This document shows positions 7,561 through 12,975 of a DNA stretch of 12,975 nt, piece after piece. Each line of letters opens with the position of its first letter. Within the stretch, counting starts at the first letter, position 1. Location of the stretch: positions 1 to 12,975 of the forward strand of contig CATPBC010000290.1 in NCBI GenBank assembly GCA_955652195.1. Reading direction: 5' to 3'. The notes under the pieces are model-generated. The model saw nothing but the letters and a program-made list of their open reading frames with translations, was not told the DNA's origin and searched no databases. This DNA is from an uncultured Xanthobacteraceae bacterium (GTDB taxonomy: Bacteria > Pseudomonadota > Alphaproteobacteria > Rhizobiales > Xanthobacteraceae). A program made the position numbers and the translations under genes.

Positions 7561-8739
7561 GTGAAAACGTTCATCAAAGCGACGACAACGGCTGCAAGCG
7601 CTGCGCTTGCGACCCTGCTGACGATTGGAGCTCCCTCGATGTCCGCCGCTGCGACCTTCGTTTATGTGTCAGCCGCCGAAGACGCCACGATCGACGCCTA
7701 TGTCATGGATACAAAGACCGGCGCACTGACCTCAATCGGCAAGGCCGAGGCAGGCAAGACCGTGATGCCGATGGCGGTGGCGCCCAATAAGAAGTTTCTC
7801 TATGCCGTCGTTCGCTCGCAGCCGATGCGCGTACTCACCTACACGATCGACCCTAACTCCGGCATGCTGACGCAGAAGGCAACGGCCCCGCTGCCGGACA
7901 GCATGCCTTATGTCTCGACCGATCGCCGCGGCCGCTTCCTGTTCACCGCCTCCTATGGCGGCGACAAGATAGCGGTGAGCCCCATCGGGGCCGACGGGCT
8001 CGTCACGGCGGAGGCGATCCAGGTGCTGCCGACCGGCCGCAACGCGCATTCCATACTCGCCGACCGCAGCAACCGCTTCGTCTATTCGGCCAATCTCGGC
8101 GCCAACCAGGTGCTGCAATTTGCCTTCGATGCCAAAACGGGCAAGCTCACCGCACTCGATCCGCCCGCCGTAAAGCCCGAACCGGGTCATGGGCCGCGCC
8201 ACCTGGCGATCTCGCGCGACAATAAATTTGTATACGTGCTCAACGAACTGTCGGGGCACGTCACGCAATATGCGATCGACGGCAGTAAAGGCACCTTGAA
8301 ACTCGTCGAGTCGGCACCGTCAGTGCCGCCTGAGCTCGGAATGAAGTGGGGCCAGCCGCAAGCGCCGGTCGGCACCACGCCGGCCACAGCCGCGGCGGCA
8401 CCAAAACCAGACGAGAAGCCACCGATCTGGGCGGCCGATCTGCGTCTGACCCCGAACGGGAAATTCCTTTATACGACCGAGCGCAACACCGATAAGATCG
8501 CGCTGTTTACCGTTGTGCCGGGCAGGGGCAAGCTCACTTACGTCACTAATTTTGCCACCGAGCGGCAGCCGCGCGGCATCAACATCGATCCGAGCGGGCA
8601 CTATCTGGTCGCCTCGGGCGAGAAATCGGACCGGCTCTCGGTGTATCGGATCGATCAGGCGAGCGGCAAGCTTAGCGAGCCGACGCGCTTTCCGGTCGGA
8701 AAGGGCGCCAACTGGATCGAAATCGTTGAACTGAAATAA
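7561..8739 (+). CDS. Exported seven-bladed beta-propeller, lactonase family
   Basis: This 392-residue protein belongs to the lactonase family (PF10282; 6-phosphogluconolactonase-like beta-propellers). The chosen start is GTG at 7561, placed 10 bases after GGAGG (7546-7550); it gives a proper Sec signal peptide (MKTFIKATTTAASAALATLL, cleavage near residue 31). An in-frame ATG at 7447 would add a Cys/Arg-rich stretch before the signal and is rejected. Repeated blade signatures run through the protein: ATFVYVSAAEDATIDAY, NRFVYSANLGANQVLQF, NKFVYVLNELSGHVTQYAI, GKFLYTTERNTDKIALF and INIDPSGHYLVASGEKSD. An Ala/Pro-rich linker (about residues 265-285) splits two blades, as in some relatives. Export argues against a role in cytoplasmic sugar metabolism; lactone hydrolysis in the periplasm, or binding only, is possible. 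The two genes beside it do not clarify the substrate. Confidence 0.9.
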   Translation: MKTFIKATTTAASAALATLLTIGAPSMSAAATFVYVSAAEDATIDAYVMDTKTGALTSIGKAEAGKTVMPMAVAPNKKFLYAVVRSQPMRVLTYTIDPNSGMLTQKATAPLPDSMPYVSTDRRGRFLFTASYGGDKIAVSPIGADGLVTAEAIQVLPTGRNAHSILADRSNRFVYSANLGANQVLQFAFDAKTGKLTALDPPAVKPEPGHGPRHLAISRDNKFVYVLNELSGHVTQYAIDGSKGTLKLVESAPSVPPELGMKWGQPQAPVGTTPATAAAAPKPDEKPPIWAADLRLTPNGKFLYTTERNTDKIALFTVVPGRGKLTYVTNFATERQPRGINIDPSGHYLVASGEKSDRLSVYRIDQASGKLSEPTRFPVGKGANWIEIVELK

Positions 8740-8839
8740 GCGAATTATAAGCGGCCACGTGCTTTGCAGCCTCAAGCAATGGGGCAACGTCGCTGCGTAG
8801 CACGCTCGAATTCCGATGGCCATGAATTTGAAGTGATAA

Positions 8840-9580
8840 ATGGAGTTGGCAGGAAAATCCGTATTGGTCACAGGAGCCTCAAGCGGGATCGGCAAGGCAA
8901 TTGCCATTGCTTTCGCCCAGAAGCATGCCCGCGTGCTCGTGCATTACGGCAAAAATAAAAGCGGTGGGCGGGAGACGCTTGATAGGGTGGAGAAATTTTC
9001 AAGCGGAAGACTCTACCAAGCCGACTTGATGGATCGCGATCAAATAAGAGCGCTATTCGAGGAAGTTAAACAGACGGACCAAACCATCGATGTTTTGGTG
9101 AACAATGCCGGCGATGCAAGGGCAGGAGACATTCAAGACGACCAAGTATGGGAGTATGAGTACAAAAATATTTTTCTTTCTGCGATGCACGTGACTGAGG
9201 AGTTTCTCGTGCTGCCTTCGTCGGGTTTGCGAAAGATCATTAACGTCACGTCGATCTATGGAAATCTCCACACTGGCGACCCGGAATACCTGCAGTATTC
9301 CGCCTTTAAAGCAGCGCTTGCCAATGTCACCGCAACACTCAACAGGACGACTGCTCCAAACGTCATCGTCAATGCGGTTGCGCCCGGCTACACCGAGACG
9401 CCGGCATGGGTGGGTGCCTCAAAGGAGAGCATGGAGACCCATGCGCGGGCCACATTGACCGGACGTTTCGTTCGGGCCGAAGAGGTCGCGCACGCGGTTA
9501 TCTTTATTGCCGAAAACGATGCCTTGGTCGGACAAGTCCTCACCCTTGACGGCGGAACCACGCTGAAAGGGATGCCGTAG
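8840..9580 (+). CDS. Short-chain dehydrogenase/reductase (SDR)
   Basis: This 246-residue cytoplasmic NAD(P)-dependent oxidoreductase of the classical SDR type has the complete set of motifs: TGASSGIG at 11-18 for the dinucleotide, NNAG at 88-91, and the catalytic Ser138 (NVTSIYG), Tyr153 and Lys157 (YSAFK). The C-terminal APGYTETP and LTLDGGTT are typical of the FabG-like group. The substrate cannot be deduced. The ribosome-binding site before the ATG is weak. The codons look richer in A/T (AAA, AAT, ATT, TTT) than those of the lactonase gene upstream, which hints at a different origin but was not measured. It lies 100 bases after the lactonase-like gene and is followed at once by a hairpin, so it may be the last gene of that unit or a separate one. 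Confidence 0.93.
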   Translation: MELAGKSVLVTGASSGIGKAIAIAFAQKHARVLVHYGKNKSGGRETLDRVEKFSSGRLYQADLMDRDQIRALFEEVKQTDQTIDVLVNNAGDARAGDIQDDQVWEYEYKNIFLSAMHVTEEFLVLPSSGLRKIINVTSIYGNLHTGDPEYLQYSAFKAALANVTATLNRTTAPNVIVNAVAPGYTETPAWVGASKESMETHARATLTGRFVRAEEVAHAVIFIAENDALVGQVLTLDGGTTLKGMP

Positions 9581-9606
9581 GCGGGTTCGCGCGTGAACCT
9601 GCTTTC
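9581..9606 (+). terminator. Terminator-like hairpin after the SDR gene
   Basis: The sequence directly after the SDR stop codon can fold as GCGGGTTC (9581-9588), a 6-base loop, and GAACCTGC (9595-9602): 8 pairs with one G-U. It is followed by TTTC. The T-run is short, so termination may be partial. It works as a terminator only in the plus direction, since no T-run lies on the other side. Confidence 0.45.
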
Positions 9607-9645
9607 AGAGGCCGAAACCGAGCGATCATGCCCGAAACTGGCGCG

Positions 9646-9852
9646 CTATTGGAAATCCGGCGGGTTGGCTGGGGTCTCATACACCAGGACGGTGTCGAGA
9701 TTTTTTGCAATTTGCTCGGCGAGGTTTAGCCAGGCTTGGGCGATATTCAAAAGCGCGAGCTTGCGGGCGGGCTCGAGGTCGCGGGCGATCTCGATGCAAC
9801 TGGCTGCATGCAGCCGATAAGACGCTATCAATGCGCTTGGACTCGACGACAT
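9646..9852 (-). CDS. Small helical protein of a type common in Bradyrhizobium relatives
   Basis: This 68-residue protein has no signal peptide. Its core YRLHAASCIEIARDLEPARK and LALLNIAQAWLNLAEQIAKN reads as two amphipathic helices around a short turn. From memory, many Bradyrhizobium small hypothetical proteins share this YRxHAAxC...LLxxAQAWxxLAEQ pattern; none has a role I can name. The start at ATG 9852 follows GAGGG by 5 bases; a GTG at 9879 would add nine residues and has no such site. A GGAAC-N16-GGTT sequence lies upstream on the same strand at 9920-9896, giving a leader near 40 bases, which suggests control by the general stress sigma factor. It is divergent from the other small protein at 10078. 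Confidence 0.75.
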   Translation of the reverse strand: MSSSPSALIASYRLHAASCIEIARDLEPARKLALLNIAQAWLNLAEQIAKNLDTVLVYETPANPPDFQ

Positions 9853-9895
9853 CCCCACCCTCACTATGTTATTTGACACACTCTCTCATCGCTTA

Positions 9896-9920
9896 AACCG
9901 TTGCCCCGCGGGTTTGTTCC
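9896..9920 (-). promoter_or_regulatory. Candidate EcfG-type (general stress) promoter for the 68-residue protein
   Basis: Minus strand: GGAAC (9920-9916), 16 bases, GGTT (9899-9896). As I recall it, the alphaproteobacterial EcfG consensus is GGAAC-N16/17-CGTT, so this matches at 8 of 9 positions. Transcription would start near 9890, about 38 bases before the ATG. The GGAAC also forms part of the left arm of the inverted repeat at 9916-9987. Confidence 0.5.
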
Positions 9921-9987
9921 GCATCGCACAAATTGCAAGCCCTCGTGCCCAGCATGGGCATCAGCGCCGTTGCCGGCGATGCGGAAC
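9916..9987. repeat. 12-bp inverted repeat with an inner hairpin
   Basis: GTTCCGCATCGC (9916-9927) is matched exactly by GCGATGCGGAAC (9976-9987). Inside, TGCCCA (9946-9951) and TGGGCA (9955-9960) form a second stem with a 3-base loop. It lies in the spacer between the divergent small genes at 9852 and 10078. It could be a folded small RNA, a decayed mobile repeat, or a paired regulator site; each arm contains a GGAAC, on opposite strands. Confidence 0.5.
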
Positions 9988-10015
9988 GCGGCTGCGGCTT
10001 CCCACTCTTCGTTAT

Positions 10016-10041
10016 GGAACCGGAGCATGGGCCTTTGAGTT
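10016..10041 (+). promoter_or_regulatory. Candidate EcfG-type (general stress) promoter for the 67-residue protein
   Basis: GGAAC (10016-10020), 17 bases, AGTT (10038-10041) fits the recalled EcfG consensus GGAAC-N16/17-CGTT at 8 of 9 positions; the base after GGAAC is also the favoured C. The expected start of transcription is near 10048, about 30 bases before the ATG at 10078. Confidence 0.5.
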
Positions 10042-10077
10042 TTTGACGCGGAATCTGCTGGAATGAGGAGGGTCGCT

Positions 10078-10281
10078 ATGGGCAGCGCCGATAATTACCG
10101 CCAGCAGGCGGATGAAGCGGCCGCGCGGGTCGATTGGTGCGAAAAGAAATTGTCGTTCGAGCGCAAGCGCCACAAAGCCCTGAATGATTTAGCCGCTAAT
10201 GAGGATTGGCTTGATGGCAAGGTCAATCCGATGCCGAAGGCACGAGGTTCGGTGTCCGAAGGCTCTGCGAGTGCAACGTGA
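10078..10281 (+). CDS. Small charged helical protein, unknown function
   Basis: This 67-residue protein (MGSADNYRQQADEAAARVDW...) has no signal peptide or membrane segment. Residues 5-45 are rich in Ala, Glu, Lys, Arg and Gln and should form one long or two packed helices; the C-terminal 20 residues are Ser/Gly/Pro-rich and probably disordered. One Cys and two Trp (in RVDWCEKKL and NEDWLDG) stand out. The start at ATG 10078 follows GGAGGG by 6 bases; the in-frame ATG at 10063 is rejected because that ribosome-binding site lies after it. An EcfG-like promoter lies upstream at 10016-10041. It is divergent from the 68-residue gene and convergent with the NepR-like gene, 51 bases away. I cannot name a family. 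Confidence 0.65.
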   Translation: MGSADNYRQQADEAAARVDWCEKKLSFERKRHKALNDLAANEDWLDGKVNPMPKARGSVSEGSASAT

Positions 10282-10332
10282 CCATTTCAGTGGCGTCCAG
10301 AGTTTCGTTTAAAAGCCGCGCGGGCTCCCTCG

Positions 10333-10524
10333 TTACTCCCGCTGTAATTTTTGCTCTTCCAATCTTTTAGAAAGCCGCTCGATCAGTTCGGCGAACCGGT
10401 TATCGGTAACGCGCATGTGCTGCGCGCGCTCGTAATAGGCCCGCAGCCGTTCGCCAAGGTGTTCGCGAATGGCGCGGCCGTAGCTAGCTCGTTCCAGTGA
10501 TTCCAAGCGTTTGGCCGCATCCAC
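10333..10524 (-). CDS. Possible NepR-like anti-sigma factor
   Basis: This 63-residue protein resembles NepR, the anti-sigma factor that holds EcfG inactive until phosphorylated PhyR binds it. The match is the core LGERLRAYYERAQ...RVTDNRFAELIERL, compared with the recalled NepR pattern G..LRA.YDDVV.EPVPDRFLDLL.RL: the Gly, LRA, Tyr, Val, Asp-Arg-Phe and Leu positions agree, but PVPDRF is changed to RVTDNRF with one extra residue. The length is right for NepR. The GTG start at 10524 follows GGAGG (10537-10533) by 8 bases and sits below an EcfG-like promoter; a TTG start at 10623 would cross that promoter. Genuine nepR genes are usually beside ecfG and phyR, which are not in view, so this may be an extra paralogue or a look-alike helical protein. 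Confidence 0.6.
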   Translation of the reverse strand: MDAAKRLESLERASYGRAIREHLGERLRAYYERAQHMRVTDNRFAELIERLSKRLEEQKLQRE

Positions 10525-10545
10525 GTTCGTTTCCTCCGCATCATC

Positions 10546-10570
10546 AACAGGCCTGTTCTTCGATAGTTCC
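10546..10570 (-). promoter_or_regulatory. Candidate EcfG-type (general stress) promoter for the NepR-like gene
   Basis: Minus strand: GGAAC (10570-10566), 16 bases, TGTT (10549-10546), 8 of 9 positions of the recalled EcfG consensus. Transcription would begin near 10539, just before the GGAGG ribosome-binding site and 15 bases before GTG 10524. This supports the short start. NepR genes being under EcfG control is known from several alphaproteobacteria. Confidence 0.5.
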
Positions 10571-10643
10571 TTGCCGGCTCTTGCGAGTGCAGTGGAACCA
10601 ATAGGCGATGCCGACAACGCCAATGATGTCTGGAGGTTGCGTG

Positions 10644-10733
10644 ATGAACAAACTAGCGGCGCCGATCGCGCTGGCGCGAGATAAGGTTGCGCGCCGCGCC
10701 GCCGGTTCCAGGTTTCGCTACGCTAAAATTTAG
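10644..10733 (+). CDS. Possible 29-residue protein ending at the mobile element
   Basis: ATG at 10644 is preceded by GGAGG with 7 bases between, one of the best ribosome-binding sites in the window. It opens a frame for a 29-residue basic peptide (MNKLAAPIALARDKVARRAA, then GSRFRYAKI) closed by TAG at 10731-10733. The stop is made of the TA target site and the first G of the element. In the reconstructed empty site the same position would still read TAG, so the element did not truncate it. No homologue is known to me. A GGAAC at 10594 has no matching -10, so no promoter is claimed. Strong start signal, short frame: it may be real or chance. Confidence 0.3.
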   Translation: MNKLAAPIALARDKVARRAAGSRFRYAKI

Positions 10734-11000
10734 GGTCAAAACTCATTATTTCCGCGAACCGCGTTGCAGCCAAAATCGCTCGCCGGGCAGGAGAAGAGCG
10801 AAGAGCGTATCGACCATACGGTCGAGCGCTTCGACGAACCCGGCGGCGATTTTCGCTGCAACCTGAAAGGACGCGGGCCTTTCGGCCGCTGGCGTCGTTG
10901 TTCGTCGCTCATGATCGTATAGATCACATCGCTCCTCACGCCTAGCCAGCGGCCGAAATGCCCAGCGTCGCGGCCGCGCAAATAATGAGTTTTGACCCTA
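10731..11000. mobile_element. MITE-like non-autonomous element (266 bp plus TA duplication)
   Basis: The ends are exact inverted repeats: 10733-10751 (GGGTCAAAACTCATTATTT) and its complement at 10980-10998, each flanked by TA (10731-10732 and 10999-11000). CGCG continues the stem after one mismatch. There is no transposase frame inside. The interior folds into two long hairpins: arm 10763-10787 with 10839-10862 (23 pairs, one mismatch, one bulge, with a further nested stem at its tip) and arm 10870-10893 with 10945-10969 (23 pairs, one mismatch, one bulge). Together with the terminal stem this makes a three-way junction. A TA duplication suits IS630/Tc1-mariner-type transposases; the family is inferred, since IS5-group elements can also carry GGGTC ends. 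Confidence 0.85.
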
Positions 11001-11315
11001 GTTGCGGGTGCCAAATGGTCGATAATACGGATCCGGAGGCGACCCATTATAATCGTTGCCCTGCGATCGACCGAACGGAGAGACCGGGCCCTGTTGGATG
11101 CCGAACTGCACTGTCGGACCATTCGAGCCGAACGGGCGGACGCCCTGGCTGGAATTCGTGATCTGATTGTTTGGCTCAGTAAACGTATAGTTGCCGTTGG
11201 CATCGGGCCGAACGTTTTCCTGCGTGAACGCCGAGGCGGAGGGCGCGGTCAACGAAACTGCGGCCGCTGTAAATAAGCCAGCCGCCGCTAACCGAAGCTG
11301 CATCACTCGAAGCAT
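10998..11315 (-). CDS. Small secreted protein, unknown function
   Basis: This 105-residue protein has a clear Sec signal peptide (MLRVMQLRLAAAGLFTAAAV, cleavage near PSASA, residue 29). The mature part (FTQENVRPDANGNYTFTEPN, then ...GPTVQFGIQQGPVSPFGRSQ...PPDPYYRPFGTRN) is rich in Asn, Gly, Pro and Phe with repeated PFG motifs and no Cys, so it is probably flexible. From memory, similar secreted proteins occur in Bradyrhizobium; no role is known. The start at ATG 11315 follows AGGGGGA by 5 bases; ATG 11345 would add ten residues before the signal. Its stop TAG (11000-10998) is built from the target-site TA and the first base of the mobile element; without the element it would read TAA at the same codon. 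Its start is 82 bases from the divergent substrate-binding gene. Confidence 0.72.
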   Translation of the reverse strand: MLRVMQLRLAAAGLFTAAAVSLTAPSASAFTQENVRPDANGNYTFTEPNNQITNSSQGVRPFGSNGPTVQFGIQQGPVSPFGRSQGNDYNGSPPDPYYRPFGTRN

Positions 11316-11397
11316 CGTAATCCCCCTGCCAATACCCCGTGGCACCCCCGTGGCACCGATTGCAAGCTACCTGGGATCTTAAGCCTCGGGGGAGGCA

Positions 11398-12378
11398 ATG
11401 CGACGGCGCGATTTAATCAAAGGAATCGCCGGCTCAACCGTCAGTTGGCCGCTCGCTGCGGTCGCGCAGATTGCGAAAGTTCGGCAAATCGGACTGCTGT
11501 CGCCCTTCACCCGCTCAGACACGGCTCCCTGGAACCAGGCATTACTAAAGGGACTTCGCGATCTCGGATGGATCGACGGAAAAAACATCGCATTCGAGTA
11601 CCGCTATTCCGAAGGGAATAATGATCGTCTTCCTGCGCTGATCGCGGACCTCGTTCGGCTCAAGGTCGACATCATCGTCACTTCCGTTACCAACGATACT
11701 CTCGCTGCTAAAAATGCCACGACTGAAATTCCCATTGTCATGGCGGCTGCCGGCGACCCGGTCGCAACGGGGATAGTCGATAGCTTGGGACGCCCCGGCG
11801 GCAACATCACTGGGCTGTCGCAAATGAACCCAGATTTAACTGCAAAGCGGCTGGAGGTACTCAAGGAAATTGCTCCCGACATCTCGTCTATGGCGGTTCT
11901 ATTGAATCCTGAGGATCCAATTTCGCTGCTCGGATGGAAAGAAATACAGCGTGCAGCGAACGGACTGGGCATCGGAGCTCAAGCAATTGAGATTAGGAGC
12001 ACCAGCGATTTAGAAAAAAATTTTAGCGTAATCGCTGCTACGCATTTTAATGCTCTTGCGATGATGCCTAACCCGGTATTCGTGACGAATCTTAAATCGA
12101 TTGCGGACTTTGCTATACAAAACCGGCTGCCGTCGATGTTTCACCTCCGGGAATTCGTCGATGTCGGCGGCCTGGTCTCCTATGGCGTAGACCGCGCTGA
12201 CTTGTACCGCCGTGCTGCAACTTACGTCGATAAAATCCTCAAAGGCGCCAGCCCAGCCGATCTGCCGATCGAGCAGCCGACGAAATTCGATCTAGCTATC
12301 AACGTTAGAACTGCGAAAGCGCTCGGCCTGACTGTCCCGCCGTCGCTGCGCGTTTTGGCCGACGAGGTTATCGAATGA
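11398..12378 (+). CDS. ABC transporter substrate-binding protein (PF04392 type)
   Basis: This 326-residue periplasmic binding protein belongs to the ABC_sub_bind family. It starts with a Tat-type leader (MRRRDLIKGIAGSTVSWPLA, cleavage near AVAQ, residue 24). The two-lobed fold shows as QIGLLSPF...LLKGLRDLGWIDGKNIAFEY (lobe 1), IIVTSVTNDTLAAKNATTEI and DPVATGIVDSLGRPGGNITG, then MAVLLNP and a second lobe; the C-terminus (PTKFDLAINVRTAKALGL, TVPPSL, ADEVIE) is a family hallmark. GGGGGAGG lies just before the ATG. The ligand is unknown; relatives have been linked to small hydrophobic or aromatic solutes. Its gene overlaps the next one by ATGA, and that gene encodes a paralogue. No permease or ATPase gene is in view. 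Confidence 0.93.
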   Translation: MRRRDLIKGIAGSTVSWPLAAVAQIAKVRQIGLLSPFTRSDTAPWNQALLKGLRDLGWIDGKNIAFEYRYSEGNNDRLPALIADLVRLKVDIIVTSVTNDTLAAKNATTEIPIVMAAAGDPVATGIVDSLGRPGGNITGLSQMNPDLTAKRLEVLKEIAPDISSMAVLLNPEDPISLLGWKEIQRAANGLGIGAQAIEIRSTSDLEKNFSVIAATHFNALAMMPNPVFVTNLKSIADFAIQNRLPSMFHLREFVDVGGLVSYGVDRADLYRRAATYVDKILKGASPADLPIEQPTKFDLAINVRTAKALGLTVPPSLRVLADEVIE

Positions 12379-12975
12379 ACCGCCGCGAACTCATCACGTT
12401 TGCCGGCGCTGCGGCGCTGAGTTGGCCGCTCGCAGCGCGCGCGCAGCAGCCGGCAACGCCGGTAATCGGGTTTGTCAGCGCTCTTTCTTCCCAAACTTGG
12501 GCGCGGCCCTTGGCGGCCTTTCTGAAAGGACTGGGCGAAACCGGGTTTGTTGAGGGACGCAACGTTTCGATCGAATACCGCTGGGCGGAGGGTCAAATTG
12601 ATCGGCTGCCGGCTTTGGTGGCCGATCTGGTTCATCGTGAGGTGGCCGTGATTGCCGCGACCGGCACTCCGGCGGTACTGGCGGCGAAGACGGCGACCAC
12701 GACCATTCCGATAGTCTTCGAAACGGCCTCCGACCCGGTCCAGCTCGGCCTCATCGCCAGCCTTAACCGGCCCGGCGGCAACGTCACGGGTGTAACCCAA
12801 TTAACCGTGGGGCTAGTGCCGAAGGAGCTGGAATTGCTGCATGAGCTCCTGCCCAGGGCGCGTGTCATGGCGCTACTTGTCAATCCGACCGACCCGGCGG
12901 TTGCGGAGACCGAATCGCGAGAGGTGGAGTTGGCAGCCCGCGCGCTCGGACTGGAGCTCCATGTTCTAAACGCCA
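12375..12975 (+). CDS. Second ABC transporter substrate-binding protein (PF04392 type, partial)
   Basis: The first 200 codons are present and the frame is open to the window end, so the gene continues. It begins with a Tat-type leader (MNRRELITFAGAAALSWPLA, cleavage near ARAQ, residue 24). VIGFVSALSSQTWARPLAAF, GFVEGRNVSIEYRWAEGQ, RLPALVADLV, TTIPIVFETASDPVQLGL, NRPGGNVTGVTQ and MALLVNPTDPA align block by block with the protein just upstream, showing a tandem paralogue. The ATG overlaps the previous TGA (ATGA), so the two are co-transcribed and probably translationally coupled. The pair has clearly diverged, so they may bind different ligands or serve one transporter encoded further on. Confidence 0.92.
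   Translation, partial: MNRRELITFAGAAALSWPLAARAQQPATPVIGFVSALSSQTWARPLAAFLKGLGETGFVEGRNVSIEYRWAEGQIDRLPALVADLVHREVAVIAATGTPAVLAAKTATTTIPIVFETASDPVQLGLIASLNRPGGNVTGVTQLTVGLVPKELELLHELLPRARVMALLVNPTDPAVAETESREVELAARALGLELHVLNA

Noticed and set aside
9983..10013. GGAAC followed by CGTT as a second promoter for the 67-residue protein
   Set aside because: The spacing is 22 bases, outside the 16-17 expected for this promoter type.
10594..10598. GGAAC before the 29-codon frame as an EcfG-type promoter
   Set aside because: At 16 or 17 bases further the sequence is CAAC or AACG, not NGTT.
10736..11203. 155-codon minus-strand frame that looks like a gene
   Set aside because: It runs through the mobile element and then out of frame across the secreted-protein gene; its product is Arg/Ser-rich with no recognisable motif.
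1..12975. rRNA, tRNA, CRISPR arrays, phage genes, toxin-antitoxin pairs
   Set aside because: No cloverleaf tRNA, conserved rRNA stretch, regularly spaced repeats, or recognisable phage, transposase or toxin frames were seen on either strand.

Overview
The window is GC-rich bacterial DNA. It most resembles a soil alphaproteobacterium of the Hyphomicrobiales, in or near the Bradyrhizobium/Nitrobacteraceae group. The reasons are the many Tat-type and Sec-type exported oxidoreductases, orphan solute-binding proteins of the TctC/Bug and PF04392 types with typical Bradyrhizobium leaders, small helical proteins of a style common in that group, and promoters that look like the alphaproteobacterial general-stress (EcfG) type. 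No lookup was possible, so the taxonomy is an inference.

Region 1 (1-5483, all minus strand) looks like one metabolic cluster for oxidation in the periplasm. Reading leftwards it holds a Tat-exported thiamine-diphosphate enzyme, a small exported c-type cytochrome whose ribosome-binding site overlaps the stop codon of that enzyme, the [2Fe-2S] and molybdopterin subunits of an isoquinoline-1-oxidoreductase/aldehyde-oxidase-like enzyme, and the first 42 codons of an exported protein cut by the window edge. The cytochrome could take electrons from either enzyme. The substrate is unknown. Next to the cluster (5613-6584) is a TctC/Bug-type periplasmic binding protein, also on the minus strand.

Region 2 (6585-9605) holds a 333-bp stretch without a convincing gene but with an 11-bp stem, a 42-residue single-span membrane protein, a 100-residue secreted protein, an exported seven-bladed beta-propeller of the lactonase family and a short-chain dehydrogenase followed by a terminator-like hairpin.

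Region 3 (9646-10733) is a group of very small genes. Three of them (a 68-residue and a 67-residue helical protein, and a 63-residue protein resembling the anti-sigma factor NepR) are each preceded by a GGAAC-N16/17-NGTT sequence, matching my recollection of the EcfG consensus. This suggests a small general-stress-response locus.

Region 4 (10731-11000) is a 266-bp non-autonomous mobile element (MITE-like) with long terminal inverted repeats, a TA target duplication and two large internal hairpins, so that nearly the whole element could fold as a three-way junction. It sits exactly on the shared TA of two convergent stop codons and leaves both reading frames closed.

Region 5 (10998-12975) has a secreted small protein on the minus strand and, divergently, two tandem PF04392-type ABC substrate-binding proteins overlapping by ATGA. 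The second runs off the window. No rRNA, tRNA, CRISPR array or transposase gene was seen.
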